64,000 nt of DNA from positions 62,001 through 126,000 of the forward strand of contig NZ_RHQM01000001.1 in NCBI RefSeq assembly GCF_003935375.1. Reading direction: 5' to 3'. Made by a program: the position numbers and the translations under genes. The notes under the pieces were generated by a model, which was not told where the DNA came from, did no database searches, and saw only the letters and a list, made by a program, of their open reading frames with translations. The stretch comes from Stutzerimonas xanthomarina (lineage in GTDB: Bacteria > Pseudomonadota > Gammaproteobacteria > Pseudomonadales > Pseudomonadaceae). Each line of letters starts with the position of its first letter. Position 1 is the stretch's first letter. Positions 54,226-63,251 of this stretch are shown here, piece after piece.

Positions 54226-56051
54226 TTCAGCGCCTCCAGACTCTCGGTAAATGCACTGGCGCCCTGCTCTGCCGTGCTGAACGAGGCGCGCATGAAGGCA
54301 AAGAGCTCCCGACCGCAGCCGATGCCCATGTCTTCGGGCCGAATCGCCGGTTCCCGCGCATCCCATTCGGCGGGATCGACCAGTGCTCGCAGTTCGCCGT
54401 TCTCGCCGTCGACGCGGAGGATGTCGCCATCGCGCACCCGCGCCAGCGGCCCGCCGTCCAGTGCCTCCGGGCAGACATGAATGGCCGCCGGCACCTTGCC
54501 CGAAGCACCGGACATGCGCCCGTCGGTGACCAGCGCCACCTTGTAGCCGCGGTCCTGCAGCACACCGAGGAACGGCGTGAGCTTGTGCAGTTCGGGCATG
54601 CCATTGGCTTTCGGCCCCTGGAAACGCACCACGGCAATGAAGTCGCGCTCCAGCTCCCCGGCCTTGAACGCCGCAGCCAACTCGCTCTGATCGATGAATA
54701 CCCGCGCCGGCGCCTCGACAAAACGGTGCTCGGGCGCCACGGCAGAAATCTTCGTCACGCCGCGGCCGAGGTTGCCTTCCAGCACGCGCAGCCCGCCCTC
54801 CGGCGAGAATGGCCGCTCGGCCGGGCGCAGGATGTTTTCGTCAAGGCTCTGCGCCGGGCCATCGCGCCACACCAGCTTGTCACCGTCGAGGAACGGCTCC
54901 TGGATGTAGCGCCGCAGGCCCTTGCCGACGACGGTATGCACGTCCTCGTGCAACAGACCGGCGTCGAGCAGCGTGCGCACCATGAACGGCACCCCGCCAC
55001 AGGCGTGGAAATGGTTCACGTCGGCCTGGCCGTTGGGGTAGACCTTTGCCAGCGTCGGCACCACCTCGGAAAGATCGGCCATGTCCTGCCAGGTCAGCTG
55101 GATGCCGGCGGCGCGGGCGAACGCCGGGATATGCAGGGTGTGGTTGGTCGAACCTCCGGTGGCATTGAGCGCGACCACCGAGTTGACGATGGATTTCTCG
55201 TCGACCACCTGACATAGCGGTGTGTAGTTGCCGGCCTGATGGGTCAGGCGCGTGACCTGGTGCGCAGCCTCCCGGGTCAGCGCATCGCGCAGCGGCGTGT
55301 AAGGGTTGACGAACGACGACCCTGGCAAGTGCAGGCCCATGATCTCCATCACCACCTGATTGGTGTTGGCGGTGCCGTAGAAGGTGCAGGTGCCGGGGCT
55401 GTGATAGGACTTCATCTCCGACTCCAACAGCTCCTCGCGGCTGGCCTTGCCTTCGGCGTAACGCTGGCGCACCTCGGCCTTCGCCTTGTTCGGAATTCCC
55501 GAGGGCATCGGCCCGCCCGGCACGAAGATGGTCGGCAGATGGCCGAAGCGCAGCGCGCCGATCATCAGACCCGGCACGATCTTGTCGCAGATGCCGAGCA
55601 TCAATGCCGCATCGAACATGTTGTGCGACAGCGCGACTGCCGTGCTCATGGCGATCACTTCGCGGCTGGCCAGGCTCATTTCCATGCCCGCCTCGCCCTG
55701 GGTCACGCCATCGCACATCGCCGGGACGCCGCCGGCGTACTGGCCGACCGAGCCGATCTCACGCAGCGCCTGGCGAATCATTTCCGGAAAATGCTCATAG
55801 GGCTGATGCGCCGAGAGCATGTCGTTGTACGCCGAGACGATGGCCACGTTTGCCGCGTTCATCAGGCGCAGACTCTGCTTGTCCTCGCCGGAATTGCAGC
55901 CGGCGACACCGTGGGCGAAGTTGGCACACTGCAGCTTGCCGCGCTGCGGACCCTCACTGGCGGCGGCGGCCATCATCGCCAGATAGCGCTCGCGGGTCTT
56001 GCGGCTGCGCTCGACCAGGCGCTCGGTGACTTCTAGAACTCGCGGATGCAT
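54222..56051 (-). CDS. edd: 6-phosphogluconate dehydratase
   Basis: 609 residues of the IlvD/Edd family, with cluster cysteines in [17 protein letters not shown] and [11 protein letters not shown] and the signature [21 protein letters not shown]. It dehydrates 6-phosphogluconate to KDPG, the first dedicated Entner-Doudoroff step. eda, zwf, pgl and hexR, which accompany it in many pseudomonads, are not in the window. Two tandem palindromes lie 21-56 bases upstream of the ATG. Confidence 0.96.
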   Translation of the reverse strand: MHPRVLEVTERLVERSRKTRERYLAMMAAAASEGPQRGKLQCANFAHGVAGCNSGEDKQSLRLMNAANVAIVSAYNDMLSAHQPYEHFPEMIRQALREIGSVGQYAGGVPAMCDGVTQGEAGMEMSLASREVIAMSTAVALSHNMFDAALMLGICDKIVPGLMIGALRFGHLPTIFVPGGPMPSGIPNKAKAEVRQRYAEGKASREELLESEMKSYHSPGTCTFYGTANTNQVVMEIMGLHLPGSSFVNPYTPLRDALTREAAHQVTRLTHQAGNYTPLCQVVDEKSIVNSVVALNATGGSTNHTLHIPAFARAAGIQLTWQDMADLSEVVPTLAKVYPNGQADVNHFHACGGVPFMVRTLLDAGLLHEDVHTVVGKGLRRYIQEPFLDGDKLVWRDGPAQSLDENILRPAERPFSPEGGLRVLEGNLGRGVTKISAVAPEHRFVEAPARVFIDQSELAAAFKAGELERDFIAVVRFQGPKANGMPELHKLTPFLGVLQDRGYKVALVTDGRMSGASGKVPAAIHVCPEALDGGPLARVRDGDILRVDGENGELRALVDPAEWDAREPAIRPEDMGIGCGRELFAFMRASFSTAEQGASAFTESLEALK

Positions 56052-56071
56052 GCCTCACTCCTGCTGCAAAA

Positions 56072-56107
56072 TTCAACTGTGGTTGAAGGGCTCAACGCTT
56101 GGTTGAA
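56072..56107 (-). promoter_or_regulatory. Tandem palindromes upstream of edd (candidate operator)
   Basis: TTCAAC (56072-56077)-TGTG-GTTGAA (56082-56087) is a perfect 6-base inverted repeat; CTCAAC (56091-56096)-GCTTG-GTTGAA (56102-56107) is a near copy. They lie between 21 and 56 bases before the edd ATG, in promoter position. They do not match the TTGT-N7/8-ACAA HexR pattern I remember. Confidence 0.5.
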
Positions 56108-56220
56108 AGCTCTGACAACCATAAACCATCCAGGGTCAGTTGGCGTTCGGACACGACGCGATGCCGGCATGGAAGCGGCGACCAGGAGCCTGAGTGCGCC
56201 GGTTGGAGGTGGCTTGGCGC

Positions 56221-56994
56221 TTAGTGCGCGGGCTCGTCTCCGCGCGGCTCGTCTGCCGATGTCTCTTCGGCTTCCAGCAGATCGTCGAAGTCGGTCTTCA
56301 GGCCCTGCTCCATGCCGTCGAGTTCGGCCAGCAGGCTGCGGAAGCTGGTCTGCTCACGCAGTGGGGCCTGCGGCTCATCTGCAGCTTCATCGGCCCGCGC
56401 CTGCAAGGCGACAGGCACGGGGGCATCCTCGTCGTCTAGCATCGGACGGAGCTCCGGTTCCATCTCGCGCAATACGGCCAGGGGCGGCAGCTCATCAAGG
56501 TTCTTCAGGTTGAAATGGTCGAGAAACTGCCGGGTAGTGGCGAACATCGCCGGGCGTCCCGGCACGTCACGATGGCCAACCACACGAATCCACTCGCGCT
56601 CCTGCAGCGTCTTGACGATCTGGCTGTTCACCGCGACGCCGCGGATATCCTCGATCTCGCCACGGGTGATCGGCTGGCGATAGGCGATCAGCGCCAGGGT
56701 TTCCAGCATCGCGCGGGAGTAACGCTGGGGGCGCTCTTCCCAGAGCCGGCCGACCCATGGCGAAAAGCGCTGACGCACCTGCAGGCGGTAACCGCTGGCG
56801 ACTTCCTTGAGTTCGAAGGCGCGGCCCTTGCAGGACTTTTCCAGCACTTCGAGGGCCTTCTTCAGCTGTGCCGAAGACGGCCGCTCGGCTTCCTCGAAGA
56901 GTTCGCCGAGGCGCTCCAGGGAGAGCGGTTTGCCGGATGCGAGCAGAAAGGCTTCGAGCAGCGAAGCGAGATCCTTTGGATCGGACAGGTCCAC
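56221..56994 (-). CDS. scpB: Segregation and condensation protein B (GTG start)
   Basis: 257 residues; two winged-helix domains (LASLLEAFLLASGKPLSLER; LETLALIAYRQPITRGEIED; GRPAMFATTRQFLDHFNL) and an acidic C-terminal tail. ScpB works with ScpA and SMC in chromosome condensation. The GTG at 56994 was chosen because GCAGGAG ends six bases before it; an upstream in-frame start would run into scpA. It follows scpA by 19 bases. Confidence 0.94.
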   Translation of the reverse strand: MDLSDPKDLASLLEAFLLASGKPLSLERLGELFEEAERPSSAQLKKALEVLEKSCKGRAFELKEVASGYRLQVRQRFSPWVGRLWEERPQRYSRAMLETLALIAYRQPITRGEIEDIRGVAVNSQIVKTLQEREWIRVVGHRDVPGRPAMFATTRQFLDHFNLKNLDELPPLAVLREMEPELRPMLDDEDAPVPVALQARADEAADEPQAPLREQTSFRSLLAELDGMEQGLKTDFDDLLEAEETSADEPRGDEPAH

Positions 56995-57013
56995 GATTGA
57001 CTCCTGCAAATGC

Positions 57014-57835
57014 CTATTCGGTACGGCTGCGCACATGAATCGGCGCAAAGGGATCGTTCTGCACCAGCTCGACCAGCGACTCCTTGATCAGCTCGAGCAC
57101 AGCCATGAAGGTCACCACCACGCCGAGTCGACCTTCCTCGATGCGGAACAGCGTCACGAAGGGGACGAAACCACCGTCCTTCAGTCGTTCGAGCACTTCG
57201 CTCATGCGCTCGCGGGTCGACAGCGCTTCGCGGGTGACCTGGTGACTCTCGAACATATCGGCGCGGCGCAGCACCTCGGCCATCGACACCAGCAGCTCTT
57301 CCAGGCTCACGTCCGGCAGCAGCTTGCGCGCCCGCGCCTCAGGTGCATCGAGACGCGGCACCTGCAGGTCGCGGCCGACCCGTGGCAGCTCGTCGATGTC
57401 TTCGGCGGCGGCCTTGAATCGTTCGTACTCCTGCAGCCGGCGGATCAGCTCGGCGCGCGGATCATCCTCTTCTTCGGCGACCTCGGCCGAGCGCGGCAGC
57501 AGCATGCGTGACTTGATCTCGGCGAGCATCGCGGCCATCACCAGATACTCGGCGGCCAGCTCCAGGCGCACCGATTTCATCAGCTCGACGTAACCCATGT
57601 ACTGCCGGGTGATCTCGGCCACAGGAATATCGAGGATGTCGATGTTCTGCTTGCGGATCAGGTAAAGCAGAAGATCCAGCGGGCCTTCGAAGGCTTCGAG
57701 AAAGACTTCCAGCGCATCCGGCGGAATGTAGAGGTCCAGCGGCAGCTCGGTCACCGCCTCGCCATAGACCAGCGCCAGGCGTAGCTGCTCGCCGGGCTGG
57801 ATCGCTTCGGGACTGGGGGACTCGGTGTGCTGCAT
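57014..57835 (-). CDS. scpA: Segregation and condensation protein A
   Basis: 273 residues of the kleisin family: LEVFLEAFEGPLDLLLYLIR, LDIPVAEITRQYMGYVEL, YLVMAAMLAEIKSRMLLPR, and the C-terminal winged helix ending LELIKESLVELVQ. It bridges the SMC heads with ScpB. The N-terminal extension (about 25 residues, Pro/Glu-rich) is variable. It lies 34 bases after trpS in the same direction. Confidence 0.95.
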   Translation of the reverse strand: MQHTESPSPEAIQPGEQLRLALVYGEAVTELPLDLYIPPDALEVFLEAFEGPLDLLLYLIRKQNIDILDIPVAEITRQYMGYVELMKSVRLELAAEYLVMAAMLAEIKSRMLLPRSAEVAEEEDDPRAELIRRLQEYERFKAAAEDIDELPRVGRDLQVPRLDAPEARARKLLPDVSLEELLVSMAEVLRRADMFESHQVTREALSTRERMSEVLERLKDGGFVPFVTLFRIEEGRLGVVVTFMAVLELIKESLVELVQNDPFAPIHVRSRTE

Positions 57836-57869
57836 GAAAATCCTTCGGAGCCGGCCGCTTATGCGCCGC

Positions 57870-59084
57870 TCAGCGGTAATTCAGGCCCATCGCCTGGCGA
57901 ACTTCGATCAGCGTTTCACGGGCCTCGTCACGGGCGTGCTCCGCACCTTCTGCGAGGATGCTGCGGACCAGGTCGGGATTCTGCTCGTAGTCCAGCGCGC
58001 GTTCCTGCAGGGGTGTCAGATCAGCCTTGATCGAGTCGATCAGCGGCCCCTTGCACTCCAGGCAGCCGATGCCGGCGCTGCGGCAACCCTGCTCTGCCCA
58101 CTGGCAGACGGCCTCTTCGGAGTGCACCAGATGCATCTGCCACACCGGACAGCGCGTCGGTTCACCGGGGTCGCTGCGATGCACGCGGGCCGGATCGGTG
58201 GGCATACGGCGAATCTTCTCCTCGATCTCGTTCGACGTATCGCGCAGGTAGATCGCATTGCTGTTGGACTTGGCCATCTTGCCGCCGTCGAGCCCGGAAA
58301 TCTTCGGTTGCTCGCCGAGCAGCGCCTGCGGTTCCGGCAGCAGCAGCTTGCCGCAGCCTTCCAGGTAGCCGTAAAGCCGCTCCTGATCGCCGATGGTGAT
58401 GGTCTGCTGTTCCTTGATAACCGCACGGGCGGTGTTCAACGCCTCGACGTCACCCTGCTCCTGATAGCTCTTGCGCAGGCTGACGTACAGCTTGGAGGTC
58501 TTCTTGCCGAGCTTGCGGATCGCCGCTTCGGCCTTGTCCTCGAAATCCGCTTCGCGGCCATAGAGATGGTTGAAACGTCGCGCCACGTCGCGGGCGAATT
58601 CGATATGCGGCAGCTGGTCGGCGCCGACCGGCACCAGCCCGGCGCGATAGATCAGGATGTCCGCCGCCTGCAGCAGGGGATATCCGAGGAAGCCATAGGT
58701 ATCCAGGTCCTTGTGCTGCAGATTCTGCTGCAGCTCCTTGTAGGATGGCACCCGCTCCAGCCAGCCAAGTGGGCAGATCATCGACAGCAGCAGGTGCAGC
58801 TCGGCGTGCTCCGGCACCTGTGACTGGATGAACAGCGTCGCTGAACTGGGACTGACGCCGGCAGCCAGCCAGTCCACCGCCATATCCATGATGTTCTGCG
58901 AGATTTCGCCGGAGCTTTCGTAGTCGGTGGTCAGCGCGTGCCAGTCGACGATGCAGAAGAAACACTCGTACTCGTGCTGCAGCCTGACCCAGTTCTTCAA
59001 TACGCCGTTGTAGTGACCGAGATGAAGCCGGCCGCTGGGACGCATGCCGGAAACCACGCGCCGCTGTGAATCCATGGAGCTCAA
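57870..59084 (-). CDS. trpS: Tryptophanyl-tRNA synthetase (long form)
   Basis: About 404 residues, longer than the common 330-residue form and with an extra segment after KEQQTITIGDQERLY. Class I motifs are RLHLGHYNG (HIGH) and GGKMAKSNSN (KMSKS). It charges tRNA-Trp. Start choice: the TTG at 59084 has AAGGA eight bases before it, whereas the ATG at 59075 lacks a well-spaced site, so the TTG start (MSSMDSQ) is kept, with the ATG as alternative. Confidence 0.92.
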   Translation of the reverse strand: MSSMDSQRRVVSGMRPSGRLHLGHYNGVLKNWVRLQHEYECFFCIVDWHALTTDYESSGEISQNIMDMAVDWLAAGVSPSSATLFIQSQVPEHAELHLLLSMICPLGWLERVPSYKELQQNLQHKDLDTYGFLGYPLLQAADILIYRAGLVPVGADQLPHIEFARDVARRFNHLYGREADFEDKAEAAIRKLGKKTSKLYVSLRKSYQEQGDVEALNTARAVIKEQQTITIGDQERLYGYLEGCGKLLLPEPQALLGEQPKISGLDGGKMAKSNSNAIYLRDTSNEIEEKIRRMPTDPARVHRSDPGEPTRCPVWQMHLVHSEEAVCQWAEQGCRSAGIGCLECKGPLIDSIKADLTPLQERALDYEQNPDLVRSILAEGAEHARDEARETLIEVRQAMGLNYR

Positions 59085-59256
59085 AAGGGTGTCCTTGATT
59101 AATTGGCCTGTTTGGTAAGTTCAGTTGGTCAATTTCGGCGCCCATGGCCCAGATACCGCATTGCTGCGCCTTGTCTCGGAGCCATGTTCACCCGAACTTG
59201 CCTGAACCCTCTCACCGACAGGCCAGATGTTGTACAGGCACGCTCGCCATCCAGGC

Positions 59257-59880
59257 TCAAGCCATGAAGGGTTCGGGATCGCCGCAGCCGACCCGTATCA
59301 CTTCAGGCCGATCGTCGACCAGGCTGACCACGGTCGATGCTTCGAGGCCACCGTAACCGCCATCGATGATCAGGTCTACCTGATGCTCCAGCGCGTCACG
59401 CATCTCGTAGGGGTCGCTCATCGGCAGGTCTTCACCGGGAAGGATCAGGCTGACGCTCATCAGCGGCTCACCGAGTTCTTCCAGCAGCGCCTGGGCGATC
59501 GGCTGTGCCGGCACACGCAGGCCGATGGTGCGGCGCTTGGGGTGCAGCAACATGCGCGGCACCTCGCGGGTAGCAGACAGGATGATCGTGTAGGGACCGG
59601 GCAGATGAGCCTTGAGCAGGCGAAAGGCCGCGGTATCGACCTTGGCGAAAAGGCCAAGCTGCGACAGATCGCGACAGGCCAGCGTAAAGTTGTGTTTGTC
59701 ATCGAGCTGGCGCAGCCGGCGAATGCGTTCGATGCCGGCCTTGTTACCCATCGAGCAGCCGACGGCATAACTGGAGTCGGTCGGGTAGACCACTACCCCG
59801 CCCTTGCGGATGATTTCCACGGCCTGTTTGATCAGGCGCGGTTGTGGGTTGTCCGGATGGATCTGAAAGAACTGGCTCAT
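59257..59880 (-). CDS. yciO: YciO/Sua5/YrdC-family protein
   Basis: 207 residues with the Sua5/YrdC nucleotide-binding fold (GGVVVYPTDSSYAVGCSM, RRLRQLDDKHNFTLACRDLS, LPGPYTIIL, TIGLRVPAQPIAQALL). YrdC/Sua5 proteins make threonylcarbamoyl-AMP for tRNA t6A; YciO homologues are weaker or uncertain in that role. The neighbouring PHP-domain nuclease is the YciV homologue, the same pair as in E. coli, supporting YciO over TsaC. Start at 59880 (MSQFFQIHPDN). Confidence 0.9.
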   Translation of the reverse strand: MSQFFQIHPDNPQPRLIKQAVEIIRKGGVVVYPTDSSYAVGCSMGNKAGIERIRRLRQLDDKHNFTLACRDLSQLGLFAKVDTAAFRLLKAHLPGPYTIILSATREVPRMLLHPKRRTIGLRVPAQPIAQALLEELGEPLMSVSLILPGEDLPMSDPYEMRDALEHQVDLIIDGGYGGLEASTVVSLVDDRPEVIRVGCGDPEPFMA

Positions 59881-59893
59881 GGAAACTCCCTGT

Positions 59894-60760
59894 TCAGCTG
59901 GCAGCAGGTATGCGGCGCTCATGATCGAAATGTCTCCAAAGCGGCGACAGGTCCTCCGGCAGGCTGCGATACAGCCCCAGTTCCGACCAGTCGCCGGGCG
60001 CATGGAAATCACTGCCCACTGTGGCCATCAGACCCAACTCACGTACCAGGATCGACAGACCGCCGACCTGTTCCAGCGGCTGCATGCCGTTGACCACCTC
60101 CAGCGCGTGACCGCCGGCCTGGGCGAAATCGATCACCAGCCGGCGCCGCTTGCTGCGGGTGAAATCGTACTGCCACGGGTGCGCCAAGCTGATCCACGCA
60201 CCTGCGTCACGCAAGGTCTGGACCGTCTGCTCCAGGCTCGGCCAATGCTGTTTGACGTCGCCGAGCTTGCCCGAACCCAGCCATTTGCGAAACGCTTCGG
60301 CACGGTCGCGGACATGACCGGCACGCACGAGAAAATCAGCGAAATGCGGCCGCGCCGGTGCGTTGCCACTGTCGCCGAGTTCCTGCTGAAGCGCCCGCGC
60401 GCCTTCCAGCGCACCCGGCATCCCCTTCGCTTCGAGGCGCTGGCCGATCAGTTCGGCGCGGCGCCAACGGCCTTCGTGCAGTTGTGCGATCGCCTGCTGC
60501 AGCGCAGGCGCATCAGCGTCGAAGGCGTAGCCCAATACATGAATGGTAGCCCCGTTCCACAGGCAAGAAAGCTCGATGCCATTGACCAGCTGCATACCGA
60601 GCGCCTGCGCAGTTGCCCGCGCCTCGGCAAGGCCGTCGACCGTGTCGTGGTCGGTGAGCGCCAGCATCTCGATACCACGCGCATGGGCTCGCTCCACCAG
60701 TTTGGCAGGCGACAGCGCGCCGTCCGAGGCGGTGCTGTGGCAATGCAGATCGACAATCAT
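59894..60760 (-). CDS. rnm: PHP-domain 5'-3' exonuclease (YciV/RNase AM type)
   Basis: 288 residues of the PHP family: MIVDLHCHSTASDG (H-x-H), MLALTDHDTVDGL, HVLGYAFD, GAWISLAHPWQYD and VGSDFHAPGDW supply the metal histidines and aspartates. E. coli YciV (RNase AM) trims 5' ends of RNAs such as 5S rRNA. The ATG at 60760 is chosen because the motif starts two residues later; a longer form adds only nine residues. It is 13 bases upstream of yciO. Confidence 0.88.
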   Translation of the reverse strand: MIVDLHCHSTASDGALSPAKLVERAHARGIEMLALTDHDTVDGLAEARATAQALGMQLVNGIELSCLWNGATIHVLGYAFDADAPALQQAIAQLHEGRWRRAELIGQRLEAKGMPGALEGARALQQELGDSGNAPARPHFADFLVRAGHVRDRAEAFRKWLGSGKLGDVKQHWPSLEQTVQTLRDAGAWISLAHPWQYDFTRSKRRRLVIDFAQAGGHALEVVNGMQPLEQVGGLSILVRELGLMATVGSDFHAPGDWSELGLYRSLPEDLSPLWRHFDHERRIPAAS

Positions 60761-61172
60761 CTGGTAACGCGCTCCAGTGAGGTGCAAACACCTCGATAAG
60801 AATCCGTAAGCCTGCGGCGGTGAGGCTTCACCGGCCCGAAAGACGGGGTGCTCCGGCGCAAACGGCCGACTAGTCTAACGCCGCACCGGCGCTTTGGCTC
60901 GTGTCGTCACCGTCATTACGGCCAGCCAGCGCTGCAGGCGCCGCAAACCGCTCTTGCTTCGACCGCCGATACGATCCTGCGTGCCATCAACCGCTGCAGT
61001 GGGGGAAAGCGCAGCGCTTCCGTCGCAAGCGCCGTTTGCTATGATGCCGCGCTGCACGGCGCGGTCCGTTGTAGCGCCTGGACCCGCGCGACAAAGAAGC
61101 CGCGCCGGCACTGTCACCATGCCGGGCTTTCTGTACTTTTTATATACGCCCCTACGCGAACGAGGATCGACC
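60761..61172 (+). other. Intergenic region upstream of yciI
   Basis: 412 bases between the PHP-nuclease start and yciI. Frames cross it but none looks like protein. TATGAT at 61040-61045 is a possible -10 box for the rightward operon, without a convincing -35. The yciB/ispZ gene that precedes yciI in P. aeruginosa is absent. Confidence 0.45.
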
Positions 61173-61472
61173 ATGCTCTACGCCGTTATCGCCACCGACG
61201 CACCGAATTCCCTGCAGGACCGCCTCGCCACTCGCCCGGCCCACCTGGCACGCCTGGAGCAGTTGAAGAACGAAGGTCGCCTGGTTCTCGCAGGCCCGCA
61301 CCCAGCCATCGACAGCAACGACCCGGGCGAAGCCGGGTTCAGCGGCAGTCTGGTAGTCGCCGAGTTCGATTCGCTGGAAGCCGCGCAGCAGTGGGCCGAC
61401 GCCGATCCGTACAAGGCCGCTGGCGTATACGTGAACGTGGTGGTCAAGCCCTTCAAGAAAGTACTGCCCTGA
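61173..61472 (+). CDS. yciI: YciI family protein
   Basis: 99 residues, the family length: [42 protein letters not shown] and the [16 protein letters not shown] core. YciI proteins have a ferredoxin-like fold; a catalytic role is proposed but unproven. GAGGA precedes the ATG. It is followed by a small membrane protein and a CpxR-like regulator in the same direction, as in P. aeruginosa. Confidence 0.93.
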   Translation: MLYAVIATDAPNSLQDRLATRPAHLARLEQLKNEGRLVLAGPHPAIDSNDPGEAGFSGSLVVAEFDSLEAAQQWADADPYKAAGVYVNVVVKPFKKVLP

Positions 61473-61538
61473 GCCGACACAGCAGGGAATAGCCCGGCCG
61501 CTGGCAGCCCACGGCCTCGTAAGGAAATAGGAGTTCCG

Positions 61539-61916
61539 ATGCGTCAACGATCGCTTGCCCTGCTGTTTGCCCTGACCCTGCTCACCCCGGCGCTGTATGC
61601 CGAGGAAGCAATAACGGAACCTGCTGTTCCGGTGACCGAGCCCGGCGACTCCGCCGAATACGACGAGCTTGGCGCCGTAGCCGAGCCAGAGCCTGCCGGC
61701 CCGAGCACCGACACCACGGAGGCCTTGCTGCTGCGTCTGCGCGAGGAAAATCGCCGCTTGCGCCTGCAGTTGCAGACCGAGCAGGCAAAAGTGCTGCCCG
61801 CGATGTTGAACGAACAGCAACGGTGGTTCGCCGTCGGTGGTGCTGTCGGGGTCGTCAGTTTCACCCTGGGCCTGCTGGTCACGCGCGGTCGCCGTCGACG
61901 CCAGTGGCTCAACTGA
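61539..61916 (+). CDS. Small exported or membrane protein with coiled coil ('translation initiation factor 2'-type annotation)
   Basis: 125 residues: signal-like segment (about 1-21, LALLFALTLLTPALYAEE), a Glu/Pro-rich linker, a short coiled coil (LLLRLREENRRLRLQLQTE) and a C-terminal membrane helix (FAVGGAVGVVSFTLGLLVT) ending in RGRRRRQWLN. The layout resembles a TIGR04211/SH3-like tail protein but without the SH3 domain. Databases often label its relatives as initiation factor 2, which the sequence does not support. Role unknown; it sits 14 bases before the CpxR-like gene. Confidence 0.75.
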   Translation: MRQRSLALLFALTLLTPALYAEEAITEPAVPVTEPGDSAEYDELGAVAEPEPAGPSTDTTEALLLRLREENRRLRLQLQTEQAKVLPAMLNEQQRWFAVGGAVGVVSFTLGLLVTRGRRRRQWLN

Positions 61917-61930
61917 GTACCTGAGCCGAC

Positions 61931-62608
61931 ATGAGTGAATTGCTGCTTATCGACGATGACGAAGAACTCTGCGAGCTGCTGATCAGCTGGCTCGCTCAGG
62001 AAGGTTTTGTCGCCCATGCCTGCCACGATGGCAACAGTGCACGCCAGGCGCTGGCGCAGCACCAGCCAGCCGCGGTGGTCCTGGACGTGATGCTGCCCGA
62101 CGGCAGTGGCCTGGAGCTTCTCAAGCAACTGCGCAGTGAACATCCCGATCTGCCGGTGCTGATGCTGTCGGGTCGCGGCGAGCCGCTGGATCGGATTCTC
62201 GGCCTCGAACTTGGCGCAGACGATTACCTGGCCAAGCCCTGCGACCCGCGCGAGCTCACCGCACGCCTACGTGCCGTGTTGCGCCGCAGCCAGCCGACCG
62301 CGACGCCCAGCCAGGTCGAGTTCGGCGATCTCTGCTACAGCCCGGCACGCGGCGTGGCCAGCGTCGGCGGTCATGACGTCAGCCTGACGCTCTCCGAAGG
62401 CCGCATCCTCGAAACGCTGCTCGCGCAACCGGGCGAGCCGATCGACAAGCAGACCCTTGCCCAGCACGCCCTGGGACGCAAGCTCACCCTCTACGACCGC
62501 AGCCTCGACATGCACGTCAGCAACCTGCGGCGCAAGCTTGGTCCGCACGCCGACGGCAGCCCACGGATCGTCGCCCTGCGCAGTCGCGGCTATCTGTACG
62601 CCGTCTGA
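61931..62608 (+). CDS. CpxR-like response regulator (OmpR family)
   Basis: 225 residues. Acidic pocket LIDDDEEL, phospho-Asp 52 in VVLDVMLPDGSG, winged helix from about 130 (LSEGRILETLLAQPGEPIDK, YDRSLDMHVSNLRRKLG, IVALRSRGYLYAV). The CpxR branch is indicated by the following spy/cpxP-like and sensor genes and by a CpxR-type box just after it. It probably responds to envelope or metal stress. Confidence 0.9.
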   Translation: MSELLLIDDDEELCELLISWLAQEGFVAHACHDGNSARQALAQHQPAAVVLDVMLPDGSGLELLKQLRSEHPDLPVLMLSGRGEPLDRILGLELGADDYLAKPCDPRELTARLRAVLRRSQPTATPSQVEFGDLCYSPARGVASVGGHDVSLTLSEGRILETLLAQPGEPIDKQTLAQHALGRKLTLYDRSLDMHVSNLRRKLGPHADGSPRIVALRSRGYLYAV

Positions 62609-62613
62609 TCGTC

Positions 62614-62629
62614 TTTACCGAGGCTTTAC
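62614..62629 (+). promoter_or_regulatory. CpxR-type box upstream of the spy-like gene
   Basis: TTTAC (62614-62618)-N6-TTTAC (62625-62629), the reverse complement of the CpxR pattern GTAAA-N5/6-GTAAA, repeat centres 11 bases apart. It lies between the regulator stop and the spy-like gene, about 120 bases before its ATG. Confidence 0.6.
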
Positions 62630-62747
62630 CCTGAGCTGACCGCCCTTGACCTTGCCCTGCGTAGACTGAACTCATCCGGTCACAGACCTGCCGCCAATGA
62701 GCAACGCGTCGGTATGGCCGGTTTCCCTACACAGGAGAGTTTTCACC

Positions 62748-63161
62748 ATGCGCAAATCACTCGTAGCCCTACTGTTCGCCGCTGCCGTTCCGACCCTCGC
62801 TTTCGCCATGCCTGGCGGCATGCACGACGGTCATCACGGCGGCAAGAACGCCCCGCACATGTTTCAGGACCTGGACCTGACAAAGGAACAGCAACGCGAA
62901 ATGCGCAAGCTGATGGGCGAGCAGATGCGGCAGCGCCAGCAGATCACTCAGCGCTACCTCGACAAGCTGCCCGAAGCCGAGCGCAAGGCCATGCAGAACG
63001 ATCTCGACGCCAGCCGCGAGAAGACCCACCAGAGCATGCGCGCGCTGCTCAAGCCCGAGCAGCACAAGGCCTTCGACGAAAGCATGAAGAAGATGGAAGA
63101 AAAGCGCGCCGAACGTGCCGACTTCCTTAAATGGAAAGCGGACCGCGATCAGAAGAACTGA
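62748..63161 (+). CDS. Spy/CpxP-like periplasmic protein
   Basis: 137 residues with a signal peptide (about 1-20, ending LAFAMPGGM), a His/Gly-rich start (MHDGHHGGKN), then long helices with the Spy/CpxP motif LTKEQ (LTxxQ) and a second partial one, LKPEQ. Spy-type proteins are ATP-independent periplasmic chaperones; CpxP represses CpxA. It lies between regulator and sensor, so it may be both target and modulator. AGGAGAG precedes the ATG. Confidence 0.88.
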   Translation: MRKSLVALLFAAAVPTLAFAMPGGMHDGHHGGKNAPHMFQDLDLTKEQQREMRKLMGEQMRQRQQITQRYLDKLPEAERKAMQNDLDASREKTHQSMRALLKPEQHKAFDESMKKMEEKRAERADFLKWKADRDQKN

Positions 63162-63183
63162 TCTGCGCCCTTCCCGAAACCTG

Positions 63184-63231
63184 CCCGGCAGGCTCCGCCA
63201 AGCGTTCAGAACGCCGGTGGGAGCTGCCGGG
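63184..63231 (+). repeat. Inverted repeat between the spy-like gene and the sensor gene
   Basis: CCCGGCAG (63184-63191) and CTGCCGGG (63224-63231), eight perfect pairs around 32 bases; the left arm can also fold alone as CCTGC-CCG-GCAGG. Possible 3' structure of the spy message. Confidence 0.35.
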
Positions 63232-63251
63232 CTTTGCCGTGGAGAGACCCA

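Noticed and set aside
56051..56110. HexR operator before edd
   Set aside because: No TTGT-N7/8-ACAA pattern is present; palindromes reported as unassigned instead.
60848..61492. Plus-strand frame upstream of and overlapping yciI
   Set aside because: Arg-rich, without any fold; different frame from the real yciI gene.
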